DNA from: Nitrospinaceae bacterium
GTDB taxonomy: Bacteria; Nitrospinota; Nitrospinia; Nitrospinales; Nitrospinaceae
Direction of reading: 5' to 3'
Assembly: GCA_029261535.1 (NCBI GenBank)
Contig: JAJDBF010000070.1
Coordinates: 186,001 to 250,000 of the forward strand
DNA: 64,000 bases
The position numbers and the translations under genes are program-made. Below, one piece after another: positions 42,268 through 51,727 of this stretch (position 1 is its first letter; each line of letters opens with the position of its first letter). A model generated the notes under the pieces. The model did no database searches and was not told where the DNA came from. It saw only the letters and a list, made by a program, of their open reading frames with translations.

Positions 42268-43307
42268 ATATTCAACAAGGGGCTTGGGAGCCAGTAAGGT
42301 GGCTGGCAATAGTGATGGTGGTCAGCTTGATCGCTGGTTGCGCTGGCGGGTTTTCAAAAAAATCAAAATCATCTGCCGCGCGCGACCGCCAACAGCAGAA
42401 AGAAAGTCGTGAGACGCAGAAAGAACAAGCTGAACAAGGGCGGGCGGAACTGCCGTCAGAACAAAGCGAAACAAAACTTCCCGCGACTTCAGGTCCGGCC
42501 TCATTCAAATCCACCGCACTGCCCACCGGGTCGCCTTACCGTCGGTCTGATCTTTCCAGACTGCCGACGACGATCAACCGGGCGGACCGCTCCGCCATGG
42601 TGCTGGTGCCCAAAGGATCTTATCTCGTCACTGACTCCGGAAAAATCTCCAGCAGTCCCTTTGGCAACAAGGGTGCGCTCTATCCGATCCCGATGGCGGC
42701 ATTTTATATCGACCGTCACGAGATCACCGTCACTCAATTCAAAAAATTATTTTCCGTTTACGATGAAACGATCTACACCGGCGGCAAGCCGTGCCCGCTG
42801 TGCCCGGCGATGGCGGTGACGCTTGCCGAGGCGGAATCTTATTGCGCCCGAACAGGCAAACGATTGCCAACGGAAACGCAATGGGAAGCGGCCGGGCGCG
42901 GACCGCGTAACCAGCCATATCCCTGGGGTAAACGTTTTGAAACCGACCGCGCCAACCTAAGCGGCGATGCGGACGGCTCCGTTGGGCCTGCTAATGTGGG
43001 TTCGTTTCCGACGGGAGCCAGTGCCTTCGGCTCGATGGACATGATAGGCAATGTCTGGGAATGGGTGCAAAGTGATGCAAAGGTCACAACACCCACGCCA
43101 GTGTTGAAGAATGCGTTATCTGAAAAATTCGCGCCAGCGAAACCGGCAGGGGTGCCATTAAAACCAAAACGAATGGGACTGGTCAAGGGGGGCGGTTACC
43201 GGAGCACTCCGAAAACCGCCATTCTATCGGCGCGGCATCAGGTCCTGGCCGACATGCGCAACCCCACCTTCGGCTTCCGCTGTGTCAAACCGCATTTGGG
43301 GAAGTAA
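42264..43307 (+). CDS. Lipoprotein with a formylglycine-generating-enzyme-like (SUMF1) domain
   Basis: The 347-residue protein has lipobox LIAGC (C26), then a Lys/Glu-rich linker and a SUMF1-type domain: FYIDRHEITVTQFKKLF, AVTLAEAESYCARTGKRLPTETQWEAAGRG, ANVGSFPTG, DMIGNVWEWV and FGFRCVK. The catalytic cysteine pair of true FGE is not evident in the GGGYRST part, so it is probably a structural or ligand-binding variant and not an active oxidase. It is coupled to the TPR lipoprotein. Confidence 0.8.
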   Translation: MNIQQGAWEPVRWLAIVMVVSLIAGCAGGFSKKSKSSAARDRQQQKESRETQKEQAEQGRAELPSEQSETKLPATSGPASFKSTALPTGSPYRRSDLSRLPTTINRADRSAMVLVPKGSYLVTDSGKISSSPFGNKGALYPIPMAAFYIDRHEITVTQFKKLFSVYDETIYTGGKPCPLCPAMAVTLAEAESYCARTGKRLPTETQWEAAGRGPRNQPYPWGKRFETDRANLSGDADGSVGPANVGSFPTGASAFGSMDMIGNVWEWVQSDAKVTTPTPVLKNALSEKFAPAKPAGVPLKPKRMGLVKGGGYRSTPKTAILSARHQVLADMRNPTFGFRCVKPHLGK

Positions 43308-43339
43308 CTCCACTCAATCAAACCAAGCTCAGAAAAGAG

Positions 43340-43386
43340 AAGGCCGTAACTTGACTTTGGCAGGGTTAAAGTCAGGTTACGGCCTT
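43340..43386. terminator. Bidirectional hairpin between convergent genes
   Basis: The stem AAGGCCGTAAC (43340-43350) pairs perfectly with GTTACGGCCTT (43376-43386). A second inner stem GACTTT/AAAGTC lies in the loop. It sits between the SUMF1-like gene (plus) and the ribonucleotide reductase (minus), a typical place for a terminator. U runs are weak on both sides. Confidence 0.55.
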
Positions 43387-43424
43387 TGAATCGCGGTGGC
43401 TCAGGTTTTGATGAGGGCGAACGC

Positions 43425-46400
43425 TTAGGAACAACCCGAGGTCGCACCGCAAGAAACGCATTTGAGGCAAGTCCCGTTGCGAACGAGGGTCATCTGCCCG
43501 CATTCACCACAAGGATCGCCTTCGTATCCTTTCAGTTTGGCCAACACCACTGCGGTGTCGGCTTTCATCACAGCCGTCGTGGTGGACTCGCCCTTGGCGT
43601 GTCCGTTGCCATTGCCATGACCATTTCCATGCCCGTTACCATTATCGGGAGCCGATGGAGTTGCTGGTTCCGGGGCGGTGGACTCCAACTTGGGCGCGGA
43701 AGTCGATGGAGTGTCATTATTCTTTGCTGGCGAATTCTCAGCGAGCTCGCCTTCACCTTGCAGGGCATCGGCGCGCAAATCTTCCGGCGTCACCTGCGCC
43801 AGGTCGTTGCGACCGAGATAGGTGATCGCAAGCTCGCGGAAAATATAATCGATGATAGAGGTCGCCATGGTGATCTTACCGTTGCCGGTGACGATGCCGT
43901 TGGGCTCGAAGCGAGTGAAGACAAACGCATCGGCGTATTCATCGAGCGGCACGCCGTGTTGCAATCCAAGTGAGATTGCAATGGCGAAGCAGTTCATCAG
44001 ACTGCGGAAGGCGGCACCCTCCTTGTGCATGTCGATGAATATTTCTCCGAGACGACCGTCGTGGTATTCGCCGGTGCGCAGATAAATCTTGTGTCCGCCC
44101 ACCACAGATTTTTGAGTGTAACCGCGGCGGCGCATCGGCAGTTTCTCGCGTGTGCCTTTTTCGATGTAGCGCACCAGGGTCTCGGCGACTTTGACCGGAT
44201 CCTGCCTCACCTCTTCCTCTTCCAGATTGTCGAACGCGAAGTCTTCGCGTGCCACCGAGTTGAGCGGCTGACTGAGCTTGGACCCGTCGCGATAAACAGC
44301 GGTGCCCTTGAGCATCAGTTTCCAGGACAGCATATGCGCCTTTTCGACTTCTTCAATGGTCGCTTCGTTGGGCATGTTGATGGTCTTCGAGATGGCACCG
44401 GAAATAAATGGTTGCGCCGCCGCCATCTTGAAAATGTGGGCTTCGTGCCGAATGAAACGCTTGCCGTACTTGCCGCATTTGTTGGCGCAATCAAATACCG
44501 GGTAGTGCTCGGTCTTCAGGTGCGGCGCACCTTCTATCGTCATGGCACCGCAAACGTGATCGTTGGCTTGCTGGATGGCTGAGTCCGCAAACCCGATCTC
44601 CTTGAGCAAATTGAAGTCGAACGCGTTGAGACGGTCTTCACTCAAGCCCAATGTGTTTTTGCAGAAGTCTTCACCCAGCACAAATTTGTTAAACGCGAAG
44701 GTGATATCGAAGGCTTTCGGAAGCTCGCATTCGATGGTTTCGATCAGCGCATCGGTGAAGCCCTTTTCTTTGAGAGATTCGCGATTGATACCCGGAGCGT
44801 TTTCAAAACTGCCGGCACCAACGCAGTAGGCAACGATGTCCTGCACCTGGTTTTGGGTGTAACGTAAATTTCTGAGGGCCAGCGGAACCGACTGATTGAT
44901 GATTTTGAAATAGCCGCCACCCGCGAGCTTCTTGTATTTGACCAGCGCGAAATCCGGCTCGATACCGGTAGTGTCGCAATCCATCACAAGGCCGATGGTG
45001 CCGGTCGGCGCGATGCAGGTGGTCTGGGCGTTTCGGTAACCATACTTCTGCCCCAGTTCCAGGGCCTTGTCCCAGGATTTGCAGGCCGCCTGCCTGAGGT
45101 ATTCCGGGCAAAAATCAGGGTCGATGCCTTGTGGCAACGTGGTAACACCTTCGTAATCGTGGGTGCCGGAATTGTAGGTCGCGCGACGGTGATTGCGCAT
45201 CACCCGCAACATATGTTGGCTGTTTTCCTGATAACGCGGAAAGGTACCCAGCTCTTTTGCCATCTCGGCTGACGTGGCATAAGCCACCCCGGTGAGAATA
45301 GAAGAAATCGCGCCAGTGATCGCTTGCGATTCATCCGAATCGTAGGGTGTCCCGGAAACCATGAGCACGGTGCCGAGGTTGGCGTAGCCCAGGCCGAGGG
45401 TGCGGTATTCAAAACTTTTTTGCGCAATGGACTGGCTCGGGAACTGCGCCATCATCACGGATATTTCCAAGGTGATGGTCCACAACCGGCTGGCCGCTTC
45501 AAATGCTGGCAGGTCAAACTGACAGGCTTCTGCATCGAAGAAACGCATGAGGTTGATCGAAGCCAGGTTGCACGCCGTATCGTCGAGAAACATGTACTCA
45601 GAACATGGATTGGAGGCGTTGATGCGACCGCCTTCCGGGCAGGTGTGCCACTCATTGATGGTGGTGTCGAACTGCACACCGGGATCGGCACACATCCACG
45701 ACGCTTCGTTGATACGCCGCCACAAGTCGCGCGCCTTGAGCGTTTTAATCGGTTTACCGGTGGTGCGCCCGATGAGATCCCAATCGGCATCACGCTCTAC
45801 AGACAGCAGGAAATCGTTGGTCAGGCGAACCGAGTTATTGGAGTTCTGCCCAGCCACCGTTTGATAAGCTTCGGAGGTCCAGTTGGTGTCGTACTCTTCA
45901 AATTCGATTTCCTTGACATCTTGCTGGCCCAGTTGAATGATGCGGAACAGATAATTTTCCGGAACATAATCACGGCAGGCATCGCGCAGGGCTTTCTTCA
46001 GCTTTTTATTCTTTTTGATATCGAAGCGTTCGTCAGGCTGATCCCAAGCCCAGCAGGCTGAGAGCACGGCTTTTAAATGGCGACGGCAAATCTTACTACC
46101 GACGGCGAGGGCCGCGACCTTGCGCTCTTCTTTTACCTTCCATTCAACGTATTCCTCGATATCCGGATGATCCACATCCAGCGTGACCATTTTGGCGGCA
46201 CGACGTGTGGTGCCACCGGACTTGATGGCCCCGGCGGCGCGGTCGCCGATTTTGAGGAAACTCATCAGACCGGAGGACTGTCCGCCACCCGACAACGGTT
46301 CGCCGGAACCGCGCAGTTTGGAAAAGTTAGTGCCGGTGCCAGAACCATATTTGAACAGACGCGCCTCGTGGGTCCAAAGGTCCATGATGCCGCCTTCGCC

Positions 46401-47039
46401 AACGAGGTCGTCTTTAATCGCCTGAATGAAGCAGGCGTGCGGCTGTGGTCGCTCGTAGGCGGACTTTGATTTCTGCGTGACACCGGTTTCGGAGTCGGTG
46501 TAGAAATGGCCTTGCGGCGGACCTTCGATACCGTACGCCCAGTTCAGCCCGGTGTTGAACCATTGCGGCGAATTCGGTGCTCCGCTCTGCGTGGCCAACA
46601 GCCAGAACATCTCGTCATAATAGTTTTTCGCATCAACTTCAGAGGAAAAAACACCCTCTTTCCAGCCCCAGTAAGCCCAGCAACCCGCCATACGGTGGAA
46701 CAATTGCCGCGAATCGTTTTCCCCCTTGAACCGTTCAGACTCGGCAAGAGATGCCATGGCCTCGTCATCCGGCTCCGACGGGCACAGCCACTCCGGCACA
46801 CCCTCTTCCAGCCGTCGCCGGGTTTTTACCGGAACGCCGGCCTTGCGGAAATATTTCTGGGCCAGAATATCGACCGCAACCTGCGACCACCCCTCAGGCA
46901 CCACCACTTTGTCCATTTCAGAGACAACCGAGCCATCTGCATTGGTTATTTTAGAGGAACGCTCTTCAAAACGGGGGCCTCCTTGAGGATGTTCCGGTAG
47001 GTTTTCCGGGGTGCCTGTGAAATAGCGGGGGATTTGCAT
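43425..47039 (-). CDS. nrdJ: Adenosylcobalamin-dependent (class II) ribonucleotide reductase
   Basis: This enzyme reduces ribonucleotides to deoxyribonucleotides with a B12 radical. The 1204-residue protein has [18 protein letters not shown], an allosteric/radical core with [24 protein letters not shown] and [30 protein letters not shown]-terminal tail holds a zinc-type Cys cluster ([28 protein letters not shown]) after a His/Gly/Asn-rich linker. It is the only reductase in the window. The ATG follows CCGGAGCATTAT. Transcription is probably controlled by NrdR through the box pair described separately. I see no cobalamin riboswitch upstream. Confidence 0.94.
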   Translation of the reverse strand: MQIPRYFTGTPENLPEHPQGGPRFEERSSKITNADGSVVSEMDKVVVPEGWSQVAVDILAQKYFRKAGVPVKTRRRLEEGVPEWLCPSEPDDEAMASLAESERFKGENDSRQLFHRMAGCWAYWGWKEGVFSSEVDAKNYYDEMFWLLATQSGAPNSPQWFNTGLNWAYGIEGPPQGHFYTDSETGVTQKSKSAYERPQPHACFIQAIKDDLVGEGGIMDLWTHEARLFKYGSGTGTNFSKLRGSGEPLSGGGQSSGLMSFLKIGDRAAGAIKSGGTTRRAAKMVTLDVDHPDIEEYVEWKVKEERKVAALAVGSKICRRHLKAVLSACWAWDQPDERFDIKKNKKLKKALRDACRDYVPENYLFRIIQLGQQDVKEIEFEEYDTNWTSEAYQTVAGQNSNNSVRLTNDFLLSVERDADWDLIGRTTGKPIKTLKARDLWRRINEASWMCADPGVQFDTTINEWHTCPEGGRINASNPCSEYMFLDDTACNLASINLMRFFDAEACQFDLPAFEAASRLWTITLEISVMMAQFPSQSIAQKSFEYRTLGLGYANLGTVLMVSGTPYDSDESQAITGAISSILTGVAYATSAEMAKELGTFPRYQENSQHMLRVMRNHRRATYNSGTHDYEGVTTLPQGIDPDFCPEYLRQAACKSWDKALELGQKYGYRNAQTTCIAPTGTIGLVMDCDTTGIEPDFALVKYKKLAGGGYFKIINQSVPLALRNLRYTQNQVQDIVAYCVGAGSFENAPGINRESLKEKGFTDALIETIECELPKAFDITFAFNKFVLGEDFCKNTLGLSEDRLNAFDFNLLKEIGFADSAIQQANDHVCGAMTIEGAPHLKTEHYPVFDCANKCGKYGKRFIRHEAHIFKMAAAQPFISGAISKTINMPNEATIEEVEKAHMLSWKLMLKGTAVYRDGSKLSQPLNSVAREDFAFDNLEEEEVRQDPVKVAETLVRYIEKGTREKLPMRRRGYTQKSVVGGHKIYLRTGEYHDGRLGEIFIDMHKEGAAFRSLMNCFAIAISLGLQHGVPLDEYADAFVFTRFEPNGIVTGNGKITMATSIIDYIFRELAITYLGRNDLAQVTPEDLRADALQGEGELAENSPAKNNDTPSTSAPKLESTAPEPATPSAPDNGNGHGNGHGNGNGHAKGESTTTAVMKADTAVVLAKLKGYEGDPCGECGQMTLVRNGTCLKCVSCGATSGCS

Positions 47040-47131
47040 ATAATGCTCCGGCAGGTAAAGTTTCTAACTATTGTGTTTAAAGGTCTTTTGAAATTGACTC
47101 AAAAGCAAAATCAGGGGAAATATCCCTCGAT

Positions 47132-47184
47132 ACGCCATATTTTGTACCGGTCAAAATTATGGCCACAACATGTTGTATTGTCAA
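47132..47184 (-). promoter_or_regulatory. nrdJ promoter with two NrdR boxes
   Basis: On the minus strand TTGACA (plus 47179-47184), 17 bases and CATAAT (plus 47156-47161) form a near-consensus promoter about 100 bases before nrdJ. The spacer is filled by CCACAACATGTTGTAT (47163-47178), matching the 16-base NrdR box pattern (ACACnAnATnTnGTGT) at most fixed positions. A second, weaker box ACGCCATATTTTGTAC (47132-47147) lies just downstream. Box centres are 31 bases apart, three helical turns, as known for paired NrdR boxes. Confidence 0.75.
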
Positions 47185-47520
47185 TGATAAATTTGGGCGT
47201 GACCAGCATATCAAATTTCAAGAATTCGGAAACCTTTTCAAAATAAGTCTTTAATTATCAAGTGCCTTTTTTTTAGGCTGGGCCCTCTCAAAACGTTTCC
47301 CACAGCGAAAAGCGGGGTACAGATTGGGGTACAGGGGAAAGCTCCTTTGACTACGCCTTGATAACAGGGGAATCCTCCAAAAAGCCTGATATTTCAGGCT
47401 AAATATCATGGTACAGCGGGAAACCTTTAAAGATTCAGCTTGGAACCCTGTGGACTGCGGGAAACCCTTGAATTTAAGCTGGAATATTTGGGAAAGGGGG
47501 TAAAATCACAGGCCACCGGG
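47185..47520. repeat. Intergenic stretch with imperfect GGGAAACC repeats and a hairpin
   Basis: No gene is seen here. GGGGTACAG occurs twice (about 47314 and 47327). GCGGGAAACCTTTAAAG...CAGCTTGGAA (about 47418-47452) is repeated imperfectly as GCGGGAAACCCTTGAAT...AAGCTGGAA (about 47458-47486). AGCCTGA (47383-47389) and TCAGGCT (47394-47400) form a hairpin. Purpose unknown. Confidence 0.4.
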
Positions 47521-48741
47521 TTATCTTTGTCGGAAGGTGCGTTTGAAAACGGATGACAAAACAATCTCATCGGCAACCTGTTGGTGCCCCAGGGCATTCC
47601 AGTGACCATCGGTTGGAAACTCAAAACGAACACCCTCTTTTTGGTAGGCACTGCGAAACCGGGGTTGCATGTCGACCACCTCATATCCAAGAGTCCTGGC
47701 CTCGTGCATGAAATACCGCCGCATGCGATCAAAATAACTGCCTCTGGCATTCGCCAGCCCTTCTTCGCTGTAAAGGTGCGGACGCATGCCATCCACCACC
47801 AATAATATATCGCGTGCAGACAAACCGGCACGCTCCGGCAACTGATCGAGAAACGCTGTGACAGCACGTTTGGAGTCCACCAAACGCTCCGGCTCGGCCT
47901 CGGATGAGGTGTTGCCAACATATTTCAATGTGTCATTTTCAACCGTCATAAAAACCCTGGTAATGGCAGACATCCGAAACCCACAGTTAAAATACACATA
48001 CCGCACCAACGCTGAAGACTTCAGCATTTCCTTAAAAAAATTGTAGCGATGATCTATACGAGTGAGAACAAGCCCATCCGGTCCGTCGGCAAGGGAGTTT
48101 CTAAAAATTGTTTCTGGCCGCGAGCCTCCCTTGGTCTTAAAGGGGGCGCGAGTTGCCGGAACAGGAAATTTCGAATTATTAGAAGTCTCCTTAAAGTAAT
48201 GATGCCCCGGTTGACGTTTATATTTCAGAAGACTCTCATCGAAATCGTTTCCCACCACCACAAATGCCATGGACGAAGGATGAAATTCCTTTTTCGCAAA
48301 CCCGGCATAGGCCAGATACTGCGCCAGAGCAGAACCTGAACTGCCAAAACTGTACACCCTCCCCTCACCTGCCACCGCCCTGGAGAGCAAGCCATGATGA
48401 GCCTGCTCATTTTTTACGTGAGCCGCCTCGACATAACTGTCACCGATCACAGCAAGCAACGGGTGCGCCGATTCCTGCACATAATTCTGATCGTTCAGGA
48501 ACCCGTAGTTATTCGAATGCTTCATCACCTTGGTGGAAAAATTCCAGTCGCGCGACCATAAGAAATCTGTGTTCGGTGCAAACCGGAAGATGGGATGGTC
48601 TGCGTTCACAGGGAGCGAGGTCATCGCCTGCCGCACCGGGAAAAACCGTAACACGGCCTCCAAAACAGTTAGCGTAGCCGTGAAACCAATCCCTACAGCC
48701 AGACAATAAAATAAAATTTTTTTTACCGGGGTGATAGACAC
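47521..48741 (-). CDS. SGNH-hydrolase-like membrane-anchored protein
   Basis: The 406-residue protein has one N-terminal span (about 8-28) and an SGNH/AlgX-like domain: VIGDSYVEAAHV (nucleophile Ser in GDS), a VVGNDFDES block and a C-terminal DGHWNALGHQQVADEI with the Asp-x-x-His pair. Related proteins add or remove acetyl groups from exported polysaccharides. The active site faces the periplasm. Function beyond this is not predictable. Confidence 0.75.
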   Translation of the reverse strand: MSITPVKKILFYCLAVGIGFTATLTVLEAVLRFFPVRQAMTSLPVNADHPIFRFAPNTDFLWSRDWNFSTKVMKHSNNYGFLNDQNYVQESAHPLLAVIGDSYVEAAHVKNEQAHHGLLSRAVAGEGRVYSFGSSGSALAQYLAYAGFAKKEFHPSSMAFVVVGNDFDESLLKYKRQPGHHYFKETSNNSKFPVPATRAPFKTKGGSRPETIFRNSLADGPDGLVLTRIDHRYNFFKEMLKSSALVRYVYFNCGFRMSAITRVFMTVENDTLKYVGNTSSEAEPERLVDSKRAVTAFLDQLPERAGLSARDILLVVDGMRPHLYSEEGLANARGSYFDRMRRYFMHEARTLGYEVVDMQPRFRSAYQKEGVRFEFPTDGHWNALGHQQVADEIVLSSVFKRTFRQR

Positions 48742-48878
48742 TGAAGACCTTGGAGTGCTAGTCGGACCTCGCGGGTGCTAGGCGCACGGCCAATGTAAAA
48801 CCTATCGCGATACGGACCTTGCGGTCAACCAGTTGGCCCTCCGCAAGGAGCGTCCGCCGTCCGCGGAGGACCGTTCCG
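48742..48878. repeat. Dispersed CGCAAGG/GCGGAG repeats
   Basis: TCGGACCTCGCGGGTGCTAGGCGCACGGCC and TTGGCCCTCCGCAAGGAGCG belong to the same family as the copies at 38948, 50697, 50860, 52560 and 58463. The stretch separates two minus-strand genes. No gene is visible. Confidence 0.55.
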
Positions 48879-50327
48879 CTAATTTTCCACAATTTCGACC
48901 TGCACCTTGCCGAGAAATTCCATCAGCTTGATCGCGCCCTGGTAATTGCCCACCGACAACTTAATATGCGTGGCATCGACCGCGTCCTGCCCAAACGTCG
49001 GGTCCAGTGCCCGCCACTCGCCAACGTACACCTCCGGCCAGGCGTGATACAAGAAGCCTTTGTACTGACTGGAATAGACCAGCCCGTTCACCACCCGTGT
49101 GGGAATTCCCTCGGCCCGCGCCAACGCCGTAAACAGGTTGGTGTGAGACTGACATTCGCCGCGCATACTGTTGAGGGCATCGAGGGCGGTGAAGGAATCG
49201 ACCATCACCTTTTCCATATTCGCATACACCCAACGGTTGATGAGGAGGGCCGCCTTCCACGCGTCCGGTTCCTTGCCGATGATCACCCGTGCCTGCCCGC
49301 GGATGAGGCCATTGCGCGACTGAATTTCCGCCGCCTCCTCAAGGTGCACCGGGTCCAGGACACCGCTCACCGGTCGCTTCGGCCCCGGTTGCGTCATCAC
49401 AGCTTCCTGCATGATCTCTACCAGAGCGGTAAAACCACCGTGCCCGTCCGCTTCCACTTTTTTTATTTTCTGACGCTGATCCTCTGGCACCGAATCCGCT
49501 CTCTTGAGTGCAGACATTTTCAACGTCAACGCTTTCAGGCGACCCGGATTTTTTATCGGTCGATTCGGCGTGACCAGACTCAGCGTAATGAAGTTGGATA
49601 CCGAAATAACTTCCTTTCCCATTTCCTGTGCCTTAACTTTGTCCTCCTGCTGGGACTCAAATCCCTGCTGGGTACTTTCGCGCAATACCGATCCTGTCGG
49701 CGATACCCACAAGGTCGTTTTCATCCCGGCGTATTCCTGAGTCACCACAAACGCATCATGACTCTTGCCAGCGATGTCCGTTTTTTCGCGGCGCAGGACT
49801 TCATAGGTCATCGGCACGATCATCTGAAAAGGTTCGATAAAAAGCTTGAGCGTTCCCTTCTTCCCGACTTCCAGTCCGCGATCGAGAATATTCAACCACG
49901 CGGTGGAAGAAGGCACCACATCCGGTGGAAACACCATCGATTTCGTTTTTTGATATCCGCTGGTGGTGACTTCATACTCCAGCTTGCCGTCCACCCAGTG
50001 CCCGAGCACCCGCTGGCGGCTTCCCATGATCTCCTGCAAAAGAGAAAACTTTTTTAACCTGAGCTTTTCATCGAGCGTTGTGACCTGAGTGATGATGGTG
50101 GTCTGATTCTCTCCGCCCGCCTTCAATCGGAAAAACACACGGGTGTGCACCACAACATCTTTCCCCTGCCTCTCGACACGCCCGTGGGTGAACCCCAGTT
50201 TGTGGCCTTTGAAATAAGTCCCGGCCCATTCGTCCCGCTCCATAAGAGCCAACGGAGAATCAGCCTGCACCGGCGAACAAACGACCAAACCCAACACCAT
50301 CATAGTAAACAGCGCAATATTTTTCAT
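48879..50327 (-). CDS. Exported transglutaminase-like protein
   Basis: The 482-residue protein has a signal peptide (MKNIALFTMMVLGLVVCSPVQA) and a C-terminal transglutaminase-like domain with the Cys in GECQSHTNLFTALARAEGIPTRVVNGLVY, the His in YHAWPEVYV and the Asp in ALDPTFG. All three triad residues are present. The 300-residue middle is beta-rich and unknown. Relatives act as proteases or cross-linking enzymes in the periplasm. Confidence 0.82.
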   Translation of the reverse strand: MKNIALFTMMVLGLVVCSPVQADSPLALMERDEWAGTYFKGHKLGFTHGRVERQGKDVVVHTRVFFRLKAGGENQTTIITQVTTLDEKLRLKKFSLLQEIMGSRQRVLGHWVDGKLEYEVTTSGYQKTKSMVFPPDVVPSSTAWLNILDRGLEVGKKGTLKLFIEPFQMIVPMTYEVLRREKTDIAGKSHDAFVVTQEYAGMKTTLWVSPTGSVLRESTQQGFESQQEDKVKAQEMGKEVISVSNFITLSLVTPNRPIKNPGRLKALTLKMSALKRADSVPEDQRQKIKKVEADGHGGFTALVEIMQEAVMTQPGPKRPVSGVLDPVHLEEAAEIQSRNGLIRGQARVIIGKEPDAWKAALLINRWVYANMEKVMVDSFTALDALNSMRGECQSHTNLFTALARAEGIPTRVVNGLVYSSQYKGFLYHAWPEVYVGEWRALDPTFGQDAVDATHIKLSVGNYQGAIKLMEFLGKVQVEIVEN

Positions 50328-50380
50328 GGAACCAGATTAACAGGGAGTCACCAAAAAACACAAGCTCCCCACTAGCGTGG

Positions 50381-50476
50381 GGCTGACCACCTGGCGGTGG
50401 GGCTAACGAGCTAGACATTGCGATGAACAGAAATATTTCCTGAGCGCATCGCCGAAGGTTTTCAGTTGGCTGACCG
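50381..50476. repeat. 96-bp repeat, copy 1
   Basis: This copy runs from GGCTGACCACCTGGCGG through GGGGCTAACGAGCTAGACATT and GAGCGCATCGCC to TTGGCTGACCG. It matches the copy at 50742-50837 in 94 of 96 positions and belongs to the wider GCGCAT family. Before and after it lie further shorter repeat pieces; 50328-50949 contains no gene. Confidence 0.85.
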
Positions 50477-50567
50477 CAAGGTCCAGTGGGGCTGACCACC
50501 TTGCGGTGGGGCGACACATAACCCTTAAAGGGCAGAAACGTCTTAACGGAACCAGAACAGATACCGC

Positions 50568-50690
50568 CATATCATTCTGAACGAAATAAAGTGAAGTGAA
50601 GAATCTCGCCTCGAAGGTTTAAATTCAAAAACAAAAGTCCAAGGCAAGATGCTTCGTTTCACTCAGTATGACATGCGATGGTTTTCTGTT
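50568..50690. repeat. Paired ATTCTGA/GAATCTCGCC dispersed repeat
   Basis: ATCATTCTGAACGAAATAAAG then GTGAAGAATCTCGCCTCGAAGG, TTAAATTCAAAAACAAAAGTCC and AAGGCAAGATGCTTCGTTTC with CAGTATGACATGCGATGG. The same composite, nearly identical, recurs at about 52776-52887. The two halves are roughly inverted copies of each other. Confidence 0.75.
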
Positions 50691-50741
50691 TTCCGTCCGC
50701 CGTGCGCGGAGCACCCGCAAGCTCCTCGCGGAGGGCTGACA

Positions 50742-50837
50742 GGCTGACCACCTGACGGTGGGGCTAACGAGCTAGACATTGCGATGAACAGAAATATTTC
50801 CTGAGTGCATCGCCGAAGGTTTTCAGTTGGCTGACCG
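50742..50837. repeat. 96-bp repeat, copy 2
   Basis: This copy has two mismatches to the one at 50381-50476 (CTGACGG for CTGGCGG, GAGTGC for GAGCGC). It is preceded by a CCGTGCGCGGAGCACCCGCA motif (50700-50719) and followed by a TTGGCCCTCCGCAAGGAGCG copy (50858-50877). Confidence 0.85.
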
Positions 50838-50949
50838 AAAAGGAAAAGGTTTTTCGTTGGCCCTCCGCAAGGAGCGCGTATAATGATATTTTCAGGAACA
50901 CAACCGTTGGGTCTCCGAAATAGTGGACCCAAACTCTGAGGAGGTGGCA

Positions 50950-51264
50950 ATGCTGATCACCAATACCGAGATCATTCCGGGGAAAACCATCACGCAATTC
51001 CACGGTCTGGTTTCCGGCTCCACGGTAAGAGCCAAACACGTCGGGCGCGATTTTATGGCCGGCTTGAAAAATATCTTCGGTGGAGAGCTGAAGGGTTACA
51101 CCGAACTGTTGAGTGAATCGCGTAAGGAAGCCATGGAGCGGATGACCGCGCAAGCCAAGCAAATGGGAGCCAATGCTGTCATCAACGTCCGGTTTTCAAC
51201 TTCTTCGGTCGCCTCCGGGGCCGCCGAGTTATACGTTTACGGCACCGCCGTCACCCTGAGCTAA
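50950..51264 (+). CDS. YbjQ-family protein
   Basis: The 104-residue YbjQ/DUF74 protein starts MLITNTEIIPGKTITQFHGLVSGSTV and has VGRDFMAGLKNIFGGELKGYTELL, then QAKQMGANAVINVRFSTSSV. Relatives form pentamers and are thought to bind metal. GAGGAGGTGGCA precedes the ATG. It is the first of three plus-strand genes that are nearly adjacent. Confidence 0.9.
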   Translation: MLITNTEIIPGKTITQFHGLVSGSTVRAKHVGRDFMAGLKNIFGGELKGYTELLSESRKEAMERMTAQAKQMGANAVINVRFSTSSVASGAAELYVYGTAVTLS

Positions 51265-51274
51265 AGAGGCCACC

Positions 51275-51724
51275 ATGGAAAACCTGATTCTGGTGATCGT
51301 CCTCACAGCGGTCGGTTTCGTCACCGGCAAGATCGCCGAAAACAAACACTACACTTCCATCCGGGAGCGGGAAAAAGCCACACTGAAACTACCCATCACC
51401 AACACCCGCAAGCCTTTAGGGATAGCACCGGGAAATGTTCGACTGGAACTTGTGACCGGCTCGGTGGTGATCTCTGTGGATTATTTCAAAATGATGCTGG
51501 CGGGCTTGCAAAATGTTTTTGGCGGACATGTCACCGCGTATGAATCTCTGATCGACCGGGCACGACGCGAAGCGATTCTTAGAATGAAGGCGCAAAAACC
51601 CAGGGCCACGCAGATTTTCAATGTCCGCATCGAAACCACCTCGATCTCAAAAAATGCCGGTCGCGGTGCGGTCGGCAGTGTCGAAGTTCTCGCCTATGGC
51701 ACCGCGTTGACCAAAGCCAACTGA
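51275..51724 (+). CDS. Membrane-anchored YbjQ-like protein
   Basis: The 149-residue protein has one N-terminal span (residues 2-19), followed by a YbjQ-like domain that aligns with the preceding gene (VSVDYFKMMLAGLQNVFGGHVTAYESLIDRARREAILRMKAQ, FNVRIETTSISK). It lies ten bases after the soluble paralogue, suggesting a mixed or sequential assembly, one form tied to the membrane. Confidence 0.82.
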   Translation: MENLILVIVLTAVGFVTGKIAENKHYTSIREREKATLKLPITNTRKPLGIAPGNVRLELVTGSVVISVDYFKMMLAGLQNVFGGHVTAYESLIDRARREAILRMKAQKPRATQIFNVRIETTSISKNAGRGAVGSVEVLAYGTALTKAN

Positions 51725-51727
51725 TCC

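Noticed and set aside
47040-47300. Possible cobalamin riboswitch before nrdJ
   Set aside because: No B12-box sequence was found on the minus strand; the NrdR boxes explain control better.
48819-50057. Plus-strand ORF of 412 codons opposite the transglutaminase-like gene
   Set aside because: It is His/Arg-rich low-quality sequence antisense to a gene with a clear signal peptide and catalytic triad.
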